DNA of 64,000 nucleotides, taken from NCBI GenBank assembly GCA_030829955.1, contig JAURNY010000010.1:1-64000 (forward strand), written 5' to 3'. This document shows positions 48,227-58,208 of this stretch, in pieces. The notes under the pieces were generated by a model, which was given only the letters and a program-made list of their open reading frames with translations, was not told where the DNA came from and ran no database searches. Source of the DNA: Gammaproteobacteria bacterium (GTDB taxonomy: Bacteria; Pseudomonadota; Gammaproteobacteria; Eutrophobiales; Eutrophobiaceae). Position 1 is the first letter of the stretch. Each line of letters begins with the position of its first letter. The translations under genes were made by a program, and so were the position numbers.

Positions 48227-48369
48227 TAAACTGAATTTAAAAGCAGTAATCTTCAAATTAATTACATGCCGACGTTATTTGCATAGTCTATTAATAAATC
48301 TATTTGTCTAGTAAAATTCGTTAACTCAATAATTATTATTAATTACTAATTATATTTACAGGTTGTAGC

Positions 48370-50061
48370 ATGGCTGAAAATAATAAACCCGAAGCCAGTC
48401 ATTTTATTTGTCATATTATTAATGACGATTTAAAGAACGGAAAAAATGATGGCCGCTTACATACGCGTTTCCCTCCAGAACCAAATGGCTATCTACACGT
48501 AGGACATGCCAAGTCGATCTGTCTCAACTTTGGTTTAGCAGAGAAATATGAGCAGGGCCTGTGTAATCTTCGGTTTGATGACACCAATCCTGAAAAAGAA
48601 GATATTGAATATGCTGATGCCATCGCTAATGATGTACGTTGGTTAGGATTTGATTGGCAAGATCGTGAGTTCTTTGCTTCTGACTATTACGACAAGCTTT
48701 ATGAGTTTGCCGTGCAACTGATTAAAGATGGTAAGGCTTATGTAGATCATCTAAATGCTGAACAAACCCGTGAGTATCGCGGTACGCTAACTGAACCAGG
48801 CAAGGATAGTCCCTATCGTTTTCGTAGTGTCGAAGAAAATCTCGATCTGTTTGAACGTATGAAGAGAGGCGAGTTTGCTGAAGGGGAATGTGTATTAAGA
48901 GCAAAGATAGACATGGCGGCACCTAATATGAACATGCGTGACCCTACTATCTATCGTATTCGTAAGGTTTCGCATTATCGTACAGCAGATAAATGGTGTA
49001 TCTATCCAATGTATGATTTTGCACATTGTATTTCTGATGCACTGGAAGGTGTTACACATTCGCTTTGCACATTGGAGTTCGAAGATCACCGTGTTTTGTA
49101 TGATTGGTATCTGGATCAGCTTGATCTGCCATGCCATCCGCAACAAATTGAATTTGCCAGATTGAATCTCGCCTATACAGTTACCAGCAAACGTAAATTG
49201 AATGAATTGGTTAAAAATGGCGATGTCAGCGGATGGGATGATCCAAGAATGCCGACGATTATTGGCATGCGTCGCCGAGGTTATACACCGGAGGCAATTA
49301 GAGATTTTTGTGATCGTATTGGGATCACAAAGAGCGATACTTTGATCGATATGGGCGTGTTGGAAAACTGTGTGCGTGAAGATCTGGATAAAACCACCAA
49401 ACGTGTTTTAGGTGTGCTTAATCCATTAAAGGTTGTCATTGAAAATTATCCTGAAGGGAAAGTTGAACAACTCGATGCGCCTTATCACCCCAATAATCCA
49501 GACATGGGTTCGCGTGAGTTGCCGTTTGCTCGCGAGATATATATTGAACAGGATGATTTTATGGAAGACCCGCCGAAAAAGTTTTTTCGATTGGGTCCAG
49601 GCAGGGAAGTACGTTTACGCTATGCATACTTTATTACCTGTAATGAAGTGATTAAAAATGATGATGGTGAAGTAATCGAATTGCATTGTAGCTATGATCC
49701 GGAAACTAAAGGCGGAAATGCGCCAGATGGACGCAAGGTAAAAGGTACGATTCACTGGGTATCATGTGAGCATGCGCTGCAAACAGAAGTCAGATTATTT
49801 GATCGTTTGTTTACTGAACCAACTCCAGATAGCAACAAACATGAAAAGGAATGGCGTGAATTTTTAAATCCGGAATCCAAAGTCGTGATAAGCAATGTGA
49901 TGCTTGAACCATCGTTAATGAGTGCGGAAAAAGAAACCCGTTTTCAGTTTGAACGAACGGCTTATTTTTGTGTAGACAACAAAGATAGTTTTGATGGAAA
50001 GCCTATATTTAACAGAACGGTTACGTTGAGAGATTCCTGGGCAAAGCTACAAGCCAGATAA
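48370..50061 (+). CDS. glnS: Glutaminyl-tRNA synthetase
   Basis: Class I synthetase, 563 residues. [18 protein letters not shown] holds the HIGH-type motif (HVGH) and VTSKRKL is the KMSKS-equivalent, with two C-terminal beta-barrel domains. Its presence means glutamine is charged directly, so any GatCAB would serve only Asn-tRNA formation. Start ATG 48370 follows AGGTTGTAGC. Confidence 0.97.
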   Translation: MAENNKPEASHFICHIINDDLKNGKNDGRLHTRFPPEPNGYLHVGHAKSICLNFGLAEKYEQGLCNLRFDDTNPEKEDIEYADAIANDVRWLGFDWQDREFFASDYYDKLYEFAVQLIKDGKAYVDHLNAEQTREYRGTLTEPGKDSPYRFRSVEENLDLFERMKRGEFAEGECVLRAKIDMAAPNMNMRDPTIYRIRKVSHYRTADKWCIYPMYDFAHCISDALEGVTHSLCTLEFEDHRVLYDWYLDQLDLPCHPQQIEFARLNLAYTVTSKRKLNELVKNGDVSGWDDPRMPTIIGMRRRGYTPEAIRDFCDRIGITKSDTLIDMGVLENCVREDLDKTTKRVLGVLNPLKVVIENYPEGKVEQLDAPYHPNNPDMGSRELPFAREIYIEQDDFMEDPPKKFFRLGPGREVRLRYAYFITCNEVIKNDDGEVIELHCSYDPETKGGNAPDGRKVKGTIHWVSCEHALQTEVRLFDRLFTEPTPDSNKHEKEWREFLNPESKVVISNVMLEPSLMSAEKETRFQFERTAYFCVDNKDSFDGKPIFNRTVTLRDSWAKLQAR

Positions 50062-50063
50062 GT

Positions 50064-50864
50064 TTATTTCTTTTCCATACCGTTAAATATTTCTTCAATC
50101 TCCAGTTGGATCAGATCTTCGATCTGGGCTTGCTCATTTTCAGGCAGGTTCTGTTTATCTTCTTTAAAAAGATAATTATTTAATTCGAAATTTTTCAGCA
50201 TCATCTTGGTATGAAACAGATTTTCCTGATAGATATTGACATCAACCATTTGATACAGCTCTTTGTATTCATCATCAATATAGTTTTGAATCGAATTAAT
50301 TTCGTGATCTATGTAATGCTTTTTGCCTGAGGTATCACGGGTAAAACCACGCACACGATAGTCCATGATCACGATGTCTGATTCAAAACTATGGATTAAA
50401 AAGTTAAGTGCCTTCAACGGAGAGATCATGCCACAGGTACTAACATCTATATCTGCACGGAAGGTACAGATGCCACCAGTCGGATGTGTTTCAGGGTAGG
50501 TATGAACGGTCAGGTGGCTTTTATCCAGATGCGCAACCAGTACTTCGGGAGTAGGGCCTGGTGATTCACTGTTGGTGACGCCAGCAAGTGCTGGCACTTC
50601 TTCAGAGATTAGTAACGTAACACTGGCACCAAGAGGATCATAGTCTTGCTTGGCAACATTAAGGATATTGGCACCGATAATACTAGCAACATCTTCCAGG
50701 ATCTGCGTCAATCGATCAGAATTATATTCCTCATCAATATAATCCATATATTCCTGAATACCTTCTTTGGTTCGCGCATAGCAAACGTCATAAATGTTGA
50801 AGCTCAGGGTTTTGGTTAAATTGTTAAAACCAAATAAACGCAGTTTGTCCTCTTTTTTTGTCAT
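50064..50864 (-). CDS. speD: S-adenosylmethionine decarboxylase (proenzyme)
   Basis: Pyruvoyl enzyme that makes the aminopropyl donor for spermidine. The 266-residue E. coli-type proenzyme has the self-processing site at Lys115-Ser116 in [15 protein letters not shown]; cleavage would convert Ser116 to pyruvoyl. [22 protein letters not shown] is the other conserved stretch. It is divergent from purC and convergent with glnS; no speE is adjacent. Confidence 0.95.
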   Translation of the reverse strand: MTKKEDKLRLFGFNNLTKTLSFNIYDVCYARTKEGIQEYMDYIDEEYNSDRLTQILEDVASIIGANILNVAKQDYDPLGASVTLLISEEVPALAGVTNSESPGPTPEVLVAHLDKSHLTVHTYPETHPTGGICTFRADIDVSTCGMISPLKALNFLIHSFESDIVIMDYRVRGFTRDTSGKKHYIDHEINSIQNYIDDEYKELYQMVDVNIYQENLFHTKMMLKNFELNNYLFKEDKQNLPENEQAQIEDLIQLEIEEIFNGMEKK

Positions 50865-50984
50865 GTATCTATAAACTTATGTTGATTCAGGCGACTTTAT
50901 ACCAGAGCTTAAAAAACAACGATAGCCCTGATTTAGCGAGTATGGGAAAATAGGAATATATTTAATCAAACCGTAATCTGAATC

Positions 50985-51866
50985 GTGACTTCATTATACC
51001 GTTCCAATATTCAACAGCTTAAGCTAATAAATCATGGCAAGGTCAGAGATATTTATGATATTGATGACAAGCACATGCTGATAGTCACCACCGATCGATT
51101 ATCCGCATTCGATGTGATACTGCCCGATCCGGTACCTAAAAAAGGTAAGATACTGAATGAGGTGTCAACATTTTGGTTTGACCGCTTTAACAATATTATC
51201 CCTAATCACTTAACCGATATTTCCTTGTCCGCTGTCCTGAACAATAAGCAGGATGTTGACGAACTGAAAGGGCGGGGCATTGTTGTACGTAAATTAAAGC
51301 CACTGCCTGTTGAAGCTGTGGCACGGGGTTATTTGATTGGTTCCGGTTGGAAGGACTATCAGGCGTCACAATCGGTATGCGGGATATCCTTGCCATCGGG
51401 TTTACAGCAGGCATCGCAGCTTGCCGAACCTATCTTTACGCCTGCGACTAAGGCAGCTGTGGGTGATCATGATGAAAATATCAGTTTTCAGGCCGTTGTT
51501 GATTTGATAGGGCTGGAACTGGCCAATAAAATAAAAGAAACAACATTGAAGATTTATCAGGAAGCAGTCGAGTATGCCAAAACTCGGGGTATTATTATTG
51601 CTGATACCAAACTGGAGTTCGGTCTGGACGAATCAGGTGAACTTGTTTTGATCGATGAAGTCATTACGCCTGATTCTTCCCGTTTTTGGCCTGCAGATGC
51701 TTATAAAGTCGGGGTTAGTCCACCAAGTTTTGATAAACAATATATTCGTGATTATCTGGAAACCCTCGACTGGGATAAAAAAGCACCGGGCCCCAGGCTG
51801 CCAGAAGAAGTGATAATACAAACAGCAAATAAATATAAAGAAGCCAGAGACAGATTATTAAAATAA
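50985..51866 (+). CDS. purC: Phosphoribosylaminoimidazole-succinocarboxamide synthase
   Basis: SAICAR synthetase of the longer (about 290-residue) form, as in yeast and several gammaproteobacteria. [26 protein letters not shown] near the start, [14 protein letters not shown] and the [14 protein letters not shown] segment are the hallmarks. A 120-base divergent region precedes it. The carbonic anhydrase gene begins 19 bases downstream. Confidence 0.96.
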   Translation: MTSLYRSNIQQLKLINHGKVRDIYDIDDKHMLIVTTDRLSAFDVILPDPVPKKGKILNEVSTFWFDRFNNIIPNHLTDISLSAVLNNKQDVDELKGRGIVVRKLKPLPVEAVARGYLIGSGWKDYQASQSVCGISLPSGLQQASQLAEPIFTPATKAAVGDHDENISFQAVVDLIGLELANKIKETTLKIYQEAVEYAKTRGIIIADTKLEFGLDESGELVLIDEVITPDSSRFWPADAYKVGVSPPSFDKQYIRDYLETLDWDKKAPGPRLPEEVIIQTANKYKEARDRLLK

Positions 51867-51885
51867 AAATTATTCGGGGTTAGGC

Positions 51886-52527
51886 ATGAAAGAAATAAAA
51901 AAACTGATCAATGGTTATGAGCGTTTTCATCAAGATTATTTCGTAGAAAATCCTGACTTATATCAGGACTTATTTCAGGGCCAGTCTCCCAAATTTTTAA
52001 TTATTTCCTGCTGCGATTCACGTGTTCATCCAGCACAAATCATGTCAACTGAACCTGGCGATATATTTGTAATTCGAAATGTCGCTAATCTTGTGCCAAT
52101 TAATGAAGATGACGGTAAATCTCATGGTACCAGTGCGGCCATGGAGTTTGCTATTAAGCATCTTAAAGTTAGGCATGTGATTATTATGGGACACAGTCAG
52201 TGTGGTGGCATCAAGGCATTGATGGAAGGTGATCATGGTCATGAAGATTATGGCTTTATCGATCCATGGATGAAAAATGTAACTGAAGCAAGAGAAGCCA
52301 TTCTGTCAAAACATGGAGATAAAAGTTTTGACGAACAATGTGCGCATTGTGAGAAAGAGGCGATAGGTATTTCGTTAAAAAATATCATGACCTTTCCATG
52401 GGTAAAGGAAAGGGTTGATACAGGCAATTTATTTGTACATGGATGGTATTTTGATATTGGTAGCGGTAGTTTACTAGGGAAAGAAGGTGTAGACTTCAAG
52501 CCTATTAATGAATTATCGATTAATTAA
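51886..52527 (+). CDS. Beta-class carbonic anhydrase
   Basis: Interconverts CO2 and bicarbonate. The zinc site is complete: Cys42 and the Asp44/Arg46 dyad in SCCDSRVHP, and His103/Cys106 in GHSQCGGIKAL. The 213-residue length is standard for bacterial beta enzymes. GGGGT lies about 11 bases before the ATG. It is soluble by sequence. In an autotroph it could feed bicarbonate or CO2 to carboxylases, but it is found widely. Confidence 0.95.
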   Translation: MKEIKKLINGYERFHQDYFVENPDLYQDLFQGQSPKFLIISCCDSRVHPAQIMSTEPGDIFVIRNVANLVPINEDDGKSHGTSAAMEFAIKHLKVRHVIIMGHSQCGGIKALMEGDHGHEDYGFIDPWMKNVTEAREAILSKHGDKSFDEQCAHCEKEAIGISLKNIMTFPWVKERVDTGNLFVHGWYFDIGSGSLLGKEGVDFKPINELSIN

Positions 52528-52533
52528 TAATTT

Positions 52534-52737
52534 ATGAAGATACTCAATATATTTTTTTGTTGTTTATTTCTGGTTGCCTGCTCGGATGAAGCGAGTGACA
52601 CAAAGAAAAATAATTCATCAACGGGTGAACACGTCTGGAATACACAAACTGATGCATTGGAAAAAGCAAAGACTGTTGAAGGAATGGTGTTAGACAGTGT
52701 AGAAAAAACCAGAGAGCAAATAGATTCAGAACAATAA
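52534..52737 (+). CDS. Small putative lipoprotein
   Basis: A 67-residue protein with a type II signal peptide: NIFFCCLFLVAC gives the lipobox with Cys16 as the lipidation site. The mature part is short, hydrophilic and helical (DALEKAKTVEGMVLDSVEKT). I do not recognise the family. It starts 6 bases after the carbonic anhydrase stop and is followed by a broken DUF4399 gene. Confidence 0.6.
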   Translation: MKILNIFFCCLFLVACSDEASDTKKNNSSTGEHVWNTQTDALEKAKTVEGMVLDSVEKTREQIDSEQ

Positions 52738-52770
52738 TTTTTTGTTGTTTATCAAGCTATAAAGTTATAG

Positions 52771-53116
52771 CTGATGAATATATATCATCTGTACCAGATG
52801 ATGCGAAGGTATATTTGATCGCCCAAATAATGGCGACACTATTAGCATCCGTTTTAAAGTATAATTCAGATTAACAAATAGGGGTGTTGCTCCTGCGGGC
52901 ATAGATAACGAAAATACCGGGCATCATCATTTATTGATTGATGCAGTTGAGTTGCCGGCTAATAATGTGGTTAAACATTTTGGTGGTGTTCAGACTTAAA
53001 TGATGCTTGAACTGACACCGGGCAAGCATACTTTACAATTAATCTTGGGAAACTATCTGCACATTACGCATAACCCGCCTGTTATTTCTGGCAGAATTAC
53101 AATTTACGTAAAGTAA
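52771..53116 (+). pseudogene. Broken DUF4399 family gene
   Basis: Fragments reassemble a DUF4399 protein in order. VPDDAKVYLIA (from about 52795) is followed by a single-base loss near 52830, after which NNGDTISIRFKV continues in the next frame. Then come a TAA, GVAPAGIDNENTGHHHLLID, a second TAA (at about 52999), and LELTPGKHTLQLILGNY ending ISGRITIYVK before the stop at 53114-53116. Function of the family is unknown; members are usually exported. With one frameshift and two stops the gene cannot make the full protein. The interval 52738-53126 holds nothing else. Confidence 0.85.
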
Positions 53117-53126
53117 TCTTTCTGCT

Positions 53127-53402
53127 TCAGGACATTAATTTAATTAACTGAGTTCTGTCGTTGGTATCTTCTACAGCGGACATTGCTATACTGAATGCAG
53201 CCACATTATTGTCGTGTTCTTTTAAGAGTTTTTCGAGTTGCAGGTTTTCAGAAATGCTGGGCGCTCCGCCTGATTTATATTTGCTATCCAGATCCTGTAA
53301 CAGCTGAAAATAAATTGTCTTACTTTGATTCATGTCCTGATAGGCCCGGAAAGCAATCCGGGCCTGTTCAGATAGTTCTTGCACTTCCTGCGCTTTAGAC
53401 AT
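53127..53402 (-). CDS. Small coiled-coil protein coupled to class I aldolase
   Basis: A 91-residue helical protein (MSKAQEVQELSEQARIAFR..., with Gln/Leu/Lys-rich helices and no signal peptide). Its ATG overlaps the stop of the aldolase gene as TAATG, so it is probably made by translational coupling from the same transcript. I do not recognise the family. It could be a subunit, chaperone or regulator of the enzymes upstream, but nothing in the sequence proves it. It is the last gene of the cluster. Confidence 0.65.
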   Translation of the reverse strand: MSKAQEVQELSEQARIAFRAYQDMNQSKTIYFQLLQDLDSKYKSGGAPSISENLQLEKLLKEHDNNVAAFSIAMSAVEDTNDRTQLIKLMS

Positions 53403-54424
53403 TAAGCAGAAGATTCCATCTTTTCATCGTAATCGCCATTGCATGCAAGACTATTACATTTCTCACGGTGCAATAAGGCTTTTGTAGCAGCCTCGACATT
53501 TTCGGTCTTGCCAGCCCATGCATTTAAACATGGTTCCTGTAATGCACGACCATAGGAAAAGCTTAATGGCCAGGGTAAGTCTTTGTTAGTTGCATTCATA
53601 GCATTTAAATGTGCTGTCGCTAATTCTGCGCTTTGACCACCTGACAGGAAGACAATACCGGGAACCTCGGCAGGAACATTATTCAATAAACATTTCACAG
53701 TCATGTCGGCGACGGTTTGTACATCGGCCTGCACTGAACACTTTTTACCGGAAATCACCATATTGGTTTTTAAAATCGTATGTTCAATTGCAACATCCTG
53801 ATCTTTGAGTTCAGAGTAAAGTGTTTTTAAAGTGAGTTCTGTTACTTCATAGCAGCGCTCGATCGTGTTGTTAGCATCCATTAATACTTCAGGTTCAACC
53901 ATAGGTACGATACCCGCTTCCTGACAAAGTGCAGCATAACGTGCAAGTGCATTTGCATTAGCCTTGATACAAGCCATACTCGGGATGTTGTCACCAATTG
54001 TTATGACGGCACGCCACTTGGCGAACTTTGCGCCCAGCGATTTATATTCTGCCAGACGATCACGAAGACCATCCAAACCTTCGGTAATCTTTTCACCCGG
54101 ATGACCTGCCATATCTTTAGCGCCTGTATCAACCTTAATTCCAGGCATCATGCCTGCGTCTATCATCGCCTTTGGAAAAGGTGTTCCATCAGCACTTGAT
54201 TGGCGTATGGTTTCATCAAACAGGATCATGCCACTGATAAATTCATTGCCACCTGGCGCAGTAATTAACAAGTCTCGATATGTACGACGACTTTCTTCTG
54301 TTGATTCAGTATTGATTGTGTCGAAACGTTTTTTGATAGTTGGCGTACTTTCATCAATTGCCAAAATACCTTTGCCTTTTGCCACCATGGCTTTGGCTGT
54401 CGCTTCTAGTTCTGCTGCGCTCAT
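53402..54424 (-). CDS. fba: Fructose-bisphosphate aldolase, class I
   Basis: Schiff-base aldolase of the class I (animal/plant-type) family, 340 residues. The active Lys219 lies in TILKTNMVISG, and GKGILAIDESTPTI (18-31) and the LSGGQSAELATAHLNAMN region are conserved. It interconverts fructose 1,6-bisphosphate with triose phosphates and may also form sedoheptulose bisphosphate. It does not depend on a divalent metal. It is at the 3' end of tkt-gap-pgk-pyk-fba, 33 bases after pyk. Confidence 0.96.
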   Translation of the reverse strand: MSAAELEATAKAMVAKGKGILAIDESTPTIKKRFDTINTESTEESRRTYRDLLITAPGGNEFISGMILFDETIRQSSADGTPFPKAMIDAGMMPGIKVDTGAKDMAGHPGEKITEGLDGLRDRLAEYKSLGAKFAKWRAVITIGDNIPSMACIKANANALARYAALCQEAGIVPMVEPEVLMDANNTIERCYEVTELTLKTLYSELKDQDVAIEHTILKTNMVISGKKCSVQADVQTVADMTVKCLLNNVPAEVPGIVFLSGGQSAELATAHLNAMNATNKDLPWPLSFSYGRALQEPCLNAWAGKTENVEAATKALLHREKCNSLACNGDYDEKMESSA

Positions 54425-54457
54425 AGCTGTGCCCCTTATTTATTACTCAATAAAAAA

Positions 54458-55900
54458 TTAAAGTGTATGTTCCAAAGCCTCGCCGACTTTGATGATCTTC
54501 ATATTGTTTGTGCCGCCTCGCTTACCTCGCAAATCGCCTTTGGTAATAATGACGAAGTCCCCATTTTCAACGACACCAAATTTGACCATGATATCGATCA
54601 TTTCCTTATTAGCTTCCAGAGGATCTGTGTGGGTAATATCAAACTTAACCGGATAGACGCCACGATATAATGCTACCCGTCGTCTTGTGGAAGTGTGTCT
54701 GGTAAACGCATAAATCGGAATGCCTGAACTGATTCGTGACATCCATAAGCAGGTTCCACCTGTTTCGGTTAGTGCACATATTGCTTTTGCACCAATATGA
54801 TTGGCTGCATACATTACTGACATGGAAATAGCTTCACCAATAGATTCAAAGCGTTGATTAAGACGATGATCAGAAACGCGCACACTGCGTTGTTTTTCAG
54901 CTTCTTCACAAATGCGTGACATGGCTTCAACGGCCTTGTCCGGGTAATTACCAATACTGGTTTCTCCGGAGAGCATTACGGCATCAGTGCCATCAATAAC
55001 AGCATTGGCTACGTCAAATACTTCAGCGCGGGTTGGTATTTTATTCAGAATCATTGATTCCATCATTTGTGTCGCGGTAATGACAGCACGATCCATGTCT
55101 CTCGCCATCTTAATCAGACTTTTTTGCACCGGCGGTAAAGCGGCATCACCAATTTCCACGCCTAAATCCCCGCGCGCAATCATAATTACATCAGATGCTT
55201 CGATAATTTCCTCAATATGATTTAAAGCTTCAGCACGTTCAATCTTGGCAATAATCTGTGCCTCACATTTACATATCTTCATCATCTTTCTAGCTAGATT
55301 AATATCATCCGCATCACTAGGAAATGAAACTGCAATGTAATCAACCTTGATCGATGCAGCATGTTTTAAATCAGCTTCATCCTTTTCAGTCAATGCGCTA
55401 GCAGATAAGCCGCCGCCCTGTAAATTGATACCTTTGTTATTACTGAGTTCTCCACCAGTAACGACTTCACAGTTAATGACATATTTACCAACTGATTTGA
55501 CATGCAGAACGATACGTCCGTCATCAATCATCAATAAATTATCGGGCTTAACATCTTTAGGCAGATCTTTGTAAGTGACGCCGACCTGATTAATATCACC
55601 GGCATTGGCATCAAGTTGTGTATCAATTTTGAATGCAGCACCCTCCCGTAAAATAACTTTACCTTCCTTGAATCGTTCAATACGAATTTTTGGTCCTTGC
55701 AAGTCGGCAATAACAGAAACAGCATGTGATTTTTTCAGAGACAGTTTGCGTATCTCTTTCATGCGATGTTCATGTTCTGCATGGGTCTGGTGGGAATAAT
55801 TTAGTCGAAAGACATCAACCCCTGCATCAAACAGTTTTTCCAGTACACCAGAATGATCAGTTGCCGGACCTAGTGTTGCAATAATTTTTGTTCTTCTCAT
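54458..55900 (-). CDS. pyk: Pyruvate kinase
   Basis: Converts PEP and ADP to pyruvate and ATP. The 480-residue protein begins MRRTKIIATLGPATDH, has the substrate/metal motif IIAKIERAEALNHIEEII with IARGDLGVEIG after it, and TATQMMESMI near the active site. The RLNYSH segment replaces the commoner RLNFSH. It is the fourth gene of the sugar-phosphate cluster, 46 bases after pgk. Confidence 0.96.
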   Translation of the reverse strand: MRRTKIIATLGPATDHSGVLEKLFDAGVDVFRLNYSHQTHAEHEHRMKEIRKLSLKKSHAVSVIADLQGPKIRIERFKEGKVILREGAAFKIDTQLDANAGDINQVGVTYKDLPKDVKPDNLLMIDDGRIVLHVKSVGKYVINCEVVTGGELSNNKGINLQGGGLSASALTEKDEADLKHAASIKVDYIAVSFPSDADDINLARKMMKICKCEAQIIAKIERAEALNHIEEIIEASDVIMIARGDLGVEIGDAALPPVQKSLIKMARDMDRAVITATQMMESMILNKIPTRAEVFDVANAVIDGTDAVMLSGETSIGNYPDKAVEAMSRICEEAEKQRSVRVSDHRLNQRFESIGEAISMSVMYAANHIGAKAICALTETGGTCLWMSRISSGIPIYAFTRHTSTRRRVALYRGVYPVKFDITHTDPLEANKEMIDIMVKFGVVENGDFVIITKGDLRGKRGGTNNMKIIKVGEALEHTL

Positions 55901-55946
55901 CTGTAGTTATTTATCGTTCACGCAAATAATTTTTAAAGATTAGTGT

Positions 55947-57158
55947 TTATAGTTCGCGGGCTTTTTCCATTGCTTCCCATGCGCGTGCAGCTTCTTCCAG
56001 CAATTCAATCGCAGGTAATTTTTTGCCTTCAAGAAATTCAAGGAAAGCACCACCGCCGGTTGAGATGTAGGAAATATCATCAGCGATTTTAAATTTTGAG
56101 ATAGCGGCTATGGTATCTCCGCCACCGGCAATCGAATAGGCATTACTTGCAGCGATGGATTTAGACAAACTTGCAGTACCCTGACTGAATTGATCGAATT
56201 CAAATACGCCTAAAGGACCATTCCAAACGATGGTTGCAGCATCATTAATATACGTATTTAACAATTTACTGGTTTTCGGCCCGACATCCATAATCATGTC
56301 ATCTGCTTCGACTTCACTTATTGGTTTTATCGTAGCTTTAGCATTTTCATTAAACTCTTTGCCTACGATGACATCGACAGGTAACGGAATATCACAACCT
56401 TTCTCCTTAGCTTTTTCTAATAAGCTACTGGCTACATTTACCAGATCAGGTTCATAAAGTGATTTGCCAATTTCGTAACCGGCAGATTTTAGAAAAGTAT
56501 TAGCGATACCACCACCAACGATTAATTGATCAACTTTTTCACTTAGTGTTTCCAGAATAGTAAGTTTGGTTGATACCTTGGCACCACCAACAATCGCAAC
56601 AAGCGGTTTTGCCGGGTCACGTAATGCCTTGGTTAAGGCTTTTAATTCGGTAATTAGTAATGGACCAGCCGCAGCGACCGCTGCATATTTTGCAACACCA
56701 TGTGTTGAAGCTTGCGCACGATGCGCTGTAGCAAAAGCATCATTGATGTATACCTGACACATTTGTGCCATCTTGCGAGATAATTCCTCATCATCTTTGG
56801 TTTCACCGGCTTCAAAACGCGCGTTTTCACATAAAACAATATTGTGTTCGCCCATGTCGACTCCATTAACCCAATCCCTAATTAATGGCACTTCGCAATC
56901 AAGTAATTCACTTAAACGTTTAGCCACAGGCGCAAGCGAGAAGGCATCATCATATTCACCGGCTTTTGGCCGACCGAGATGCGAAATCAGGATAATCTTT
57001 GCTTCTGCAGCAAGTAATTGATTGATAGTTGGTAGTGTTGCTCTGATACGAGTGTCATCAGTGACCTCGCCATTTTTCAATGGAACATTGTAGTCTTCTC
57101 TGACAAGCACAGTCTTGCCGGAAAGATCTAGATCAGCAATTTTTACTAGTATCGACAC
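55947..57158 (-). CDS. pgk: Phosphoglycerate kinase
   Basis: Uses 3-phosphoglycerate and ATP in the Calvin direction, or the reverse in glycolysis. The 403-residue protein has LVREDYNVPLKNGEVTDDTRI near the start and the C-terminal GGGDTIAAISKF and STGGGAFLEFLEGK nucleotide-binding segments. It starts 12 bases after gap. Confidence 0.97.
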   Translation of the reverse strand: MSILVKIADLDLSGKTVLVREDYNVPLKNGEVTDDTRIRATLPTINQLLAAEAKIILISHLGRPKAGEYDDAFSLAPVAKRLSELLDCEVPLIRDWVNGVDMGEHNIVLCENARFEAGETKDDEELSRKMAQMCQVYINDAFATAHRAQASTHGVAKYAAVAAAGPLLITELKALTKALRDPAKPLVAIVGGAKVSTKLTILETLSEKVDQLIVGGGIANTFLKSAGYEIGKSLYEPDLVNVASSLLEKAKEKGCDIPLPVDVIVGKEFNENAKATIKPISEVEADDMIMDVGPKTSKLLNTYINDAATIVWNGPLGVFEFDQFSQGTASLSKSIAASNAYSIAGGGDTIAAISKFKIADDISYISTGGGAFLEFLEGKKLPAIELLEEAARAWEAMEKAREL

Positions 57159-57170
57159 GTTAGCTTTACC

Positions 57171-58184
57171 TTACTTTGCGTTCATTAATGCCAGTGTGCT
57201 GTCCAGCATACGATTTGAGAATCCCCATTCGTTGTCATACCAGGCCACGACTTTAACTAAAGTACCATCAATAACCTTGGTTAAAGATGCATCATAGGTA
57301 GATGATGCCGGGTCATGGTTAAAATCGATAGATACCAATGGCGCATCGTTATAAGCCAATACACCTTTAAGCTCACCATCCGCAGACTGCTTTAACAGGG
57401 TATTGATTTCTTTAACACTTGTTTCACGTGCCGCGGTAAAACTTAGGTCAACCATCGATACGTTAATGGTAGGAACACGAACTGCATAACCGTCAAGTTT
57501 GCCATTCAACTCTGGCAAAACGAGTCCAACCGCTGCAGCTGCACCCGTTTTGGTAGGGATCATTGACATGGTTGCAGAACGTGCGCGTCTTAAGTCTGTG
57601 TGATAAACATCAGTTAATACCTGATCATTGGTATAGGCGTGAACAGTTGTCATGACGCCGCCAATAACACCGATATTTTCGTGTAGAACTTTCACAACAG
57701 GTGCCAGACAGTTAGTCGTGCATGATGCATTGGAAATAACTGTGTCAGCTGCTTTTAATACACTATGGTTTACACCATAAACAATCGTTGCATCAACATC
57801 GTTACCGCCAGGTGCTGAAATAATCACTTTCTTTGCACCACCTTCAAGGTGTGCAGATGCCTTTGCCTTACTAGTGAAAAAGCCGGTAGATTCGTGAACA
57901 ACATCAACGCCTAGTTCTTTCCATGGCAACTTTGCCGGGTCGCGTTCGGATAACACTCTGACTTTATCGCCGTTGACGATCATGTGATCACCTTCAACAG
58001 AAACAGTGCCCGGAAATTTTCCATGCGCTGTATCGTATTGTGTCAAGTGTGCATTGGTATTAGCGTCACCCAGGTCGTTAATAGCAACGATTTCGATTTC
58101 ATTGGTACGGTTGGATTCATACAAGGCACGTAAAATATTACGTCCGATTCTTCCATAACCATTGATCCCGACTTTAATTGTCAT
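57171..58184 (-). CDS. gap: Glyceraldehyde-3-phosphate dehydrogenase
   Basis: Type I GAPDH, 337 residues. [11 protein letters not shown] (7-17) begins the Rossmann fold and INDLGD after the second strand carries the Asp that favours [16 protein letters not shown] places the catalytic Cys at 155. It is the second gene of the cluster, 24 bases after tkt. Confidence 0.97.
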   Translation of the reverse strand: MTIKVGINGYGRIGRNILRALYESNRTNEIEIVAINDLGDANTNAHLTQYDTAHGKFPGTVSVEGDHMIVNGDKVRVLSERDPAKLPWKELGVDVVHESTGFFTSKAKASAHLEGGAKKVIISAPGGNDVDATIVYGVNHSVLKAADTVISNASCTTNCLAPVVKVLHENIGVIGGVMTTVHAYTNDQVLTDVYHTDLRRARSATMSMIPTKTGAAAAVGLVLPELNGKLDGYAVRVPTINVSMVDLSFTAARETSVKEINTLLKQSADGELKGVLAYNDAPLVSIDFNHDPASSTYDASLTKVIDGTLVKVVAWYDNEWGFSNRMLDSTLALMNAK

Positions 58185-58208
58185 TGTTCTCTCCGTTTTA
58201 TTTCTTTT

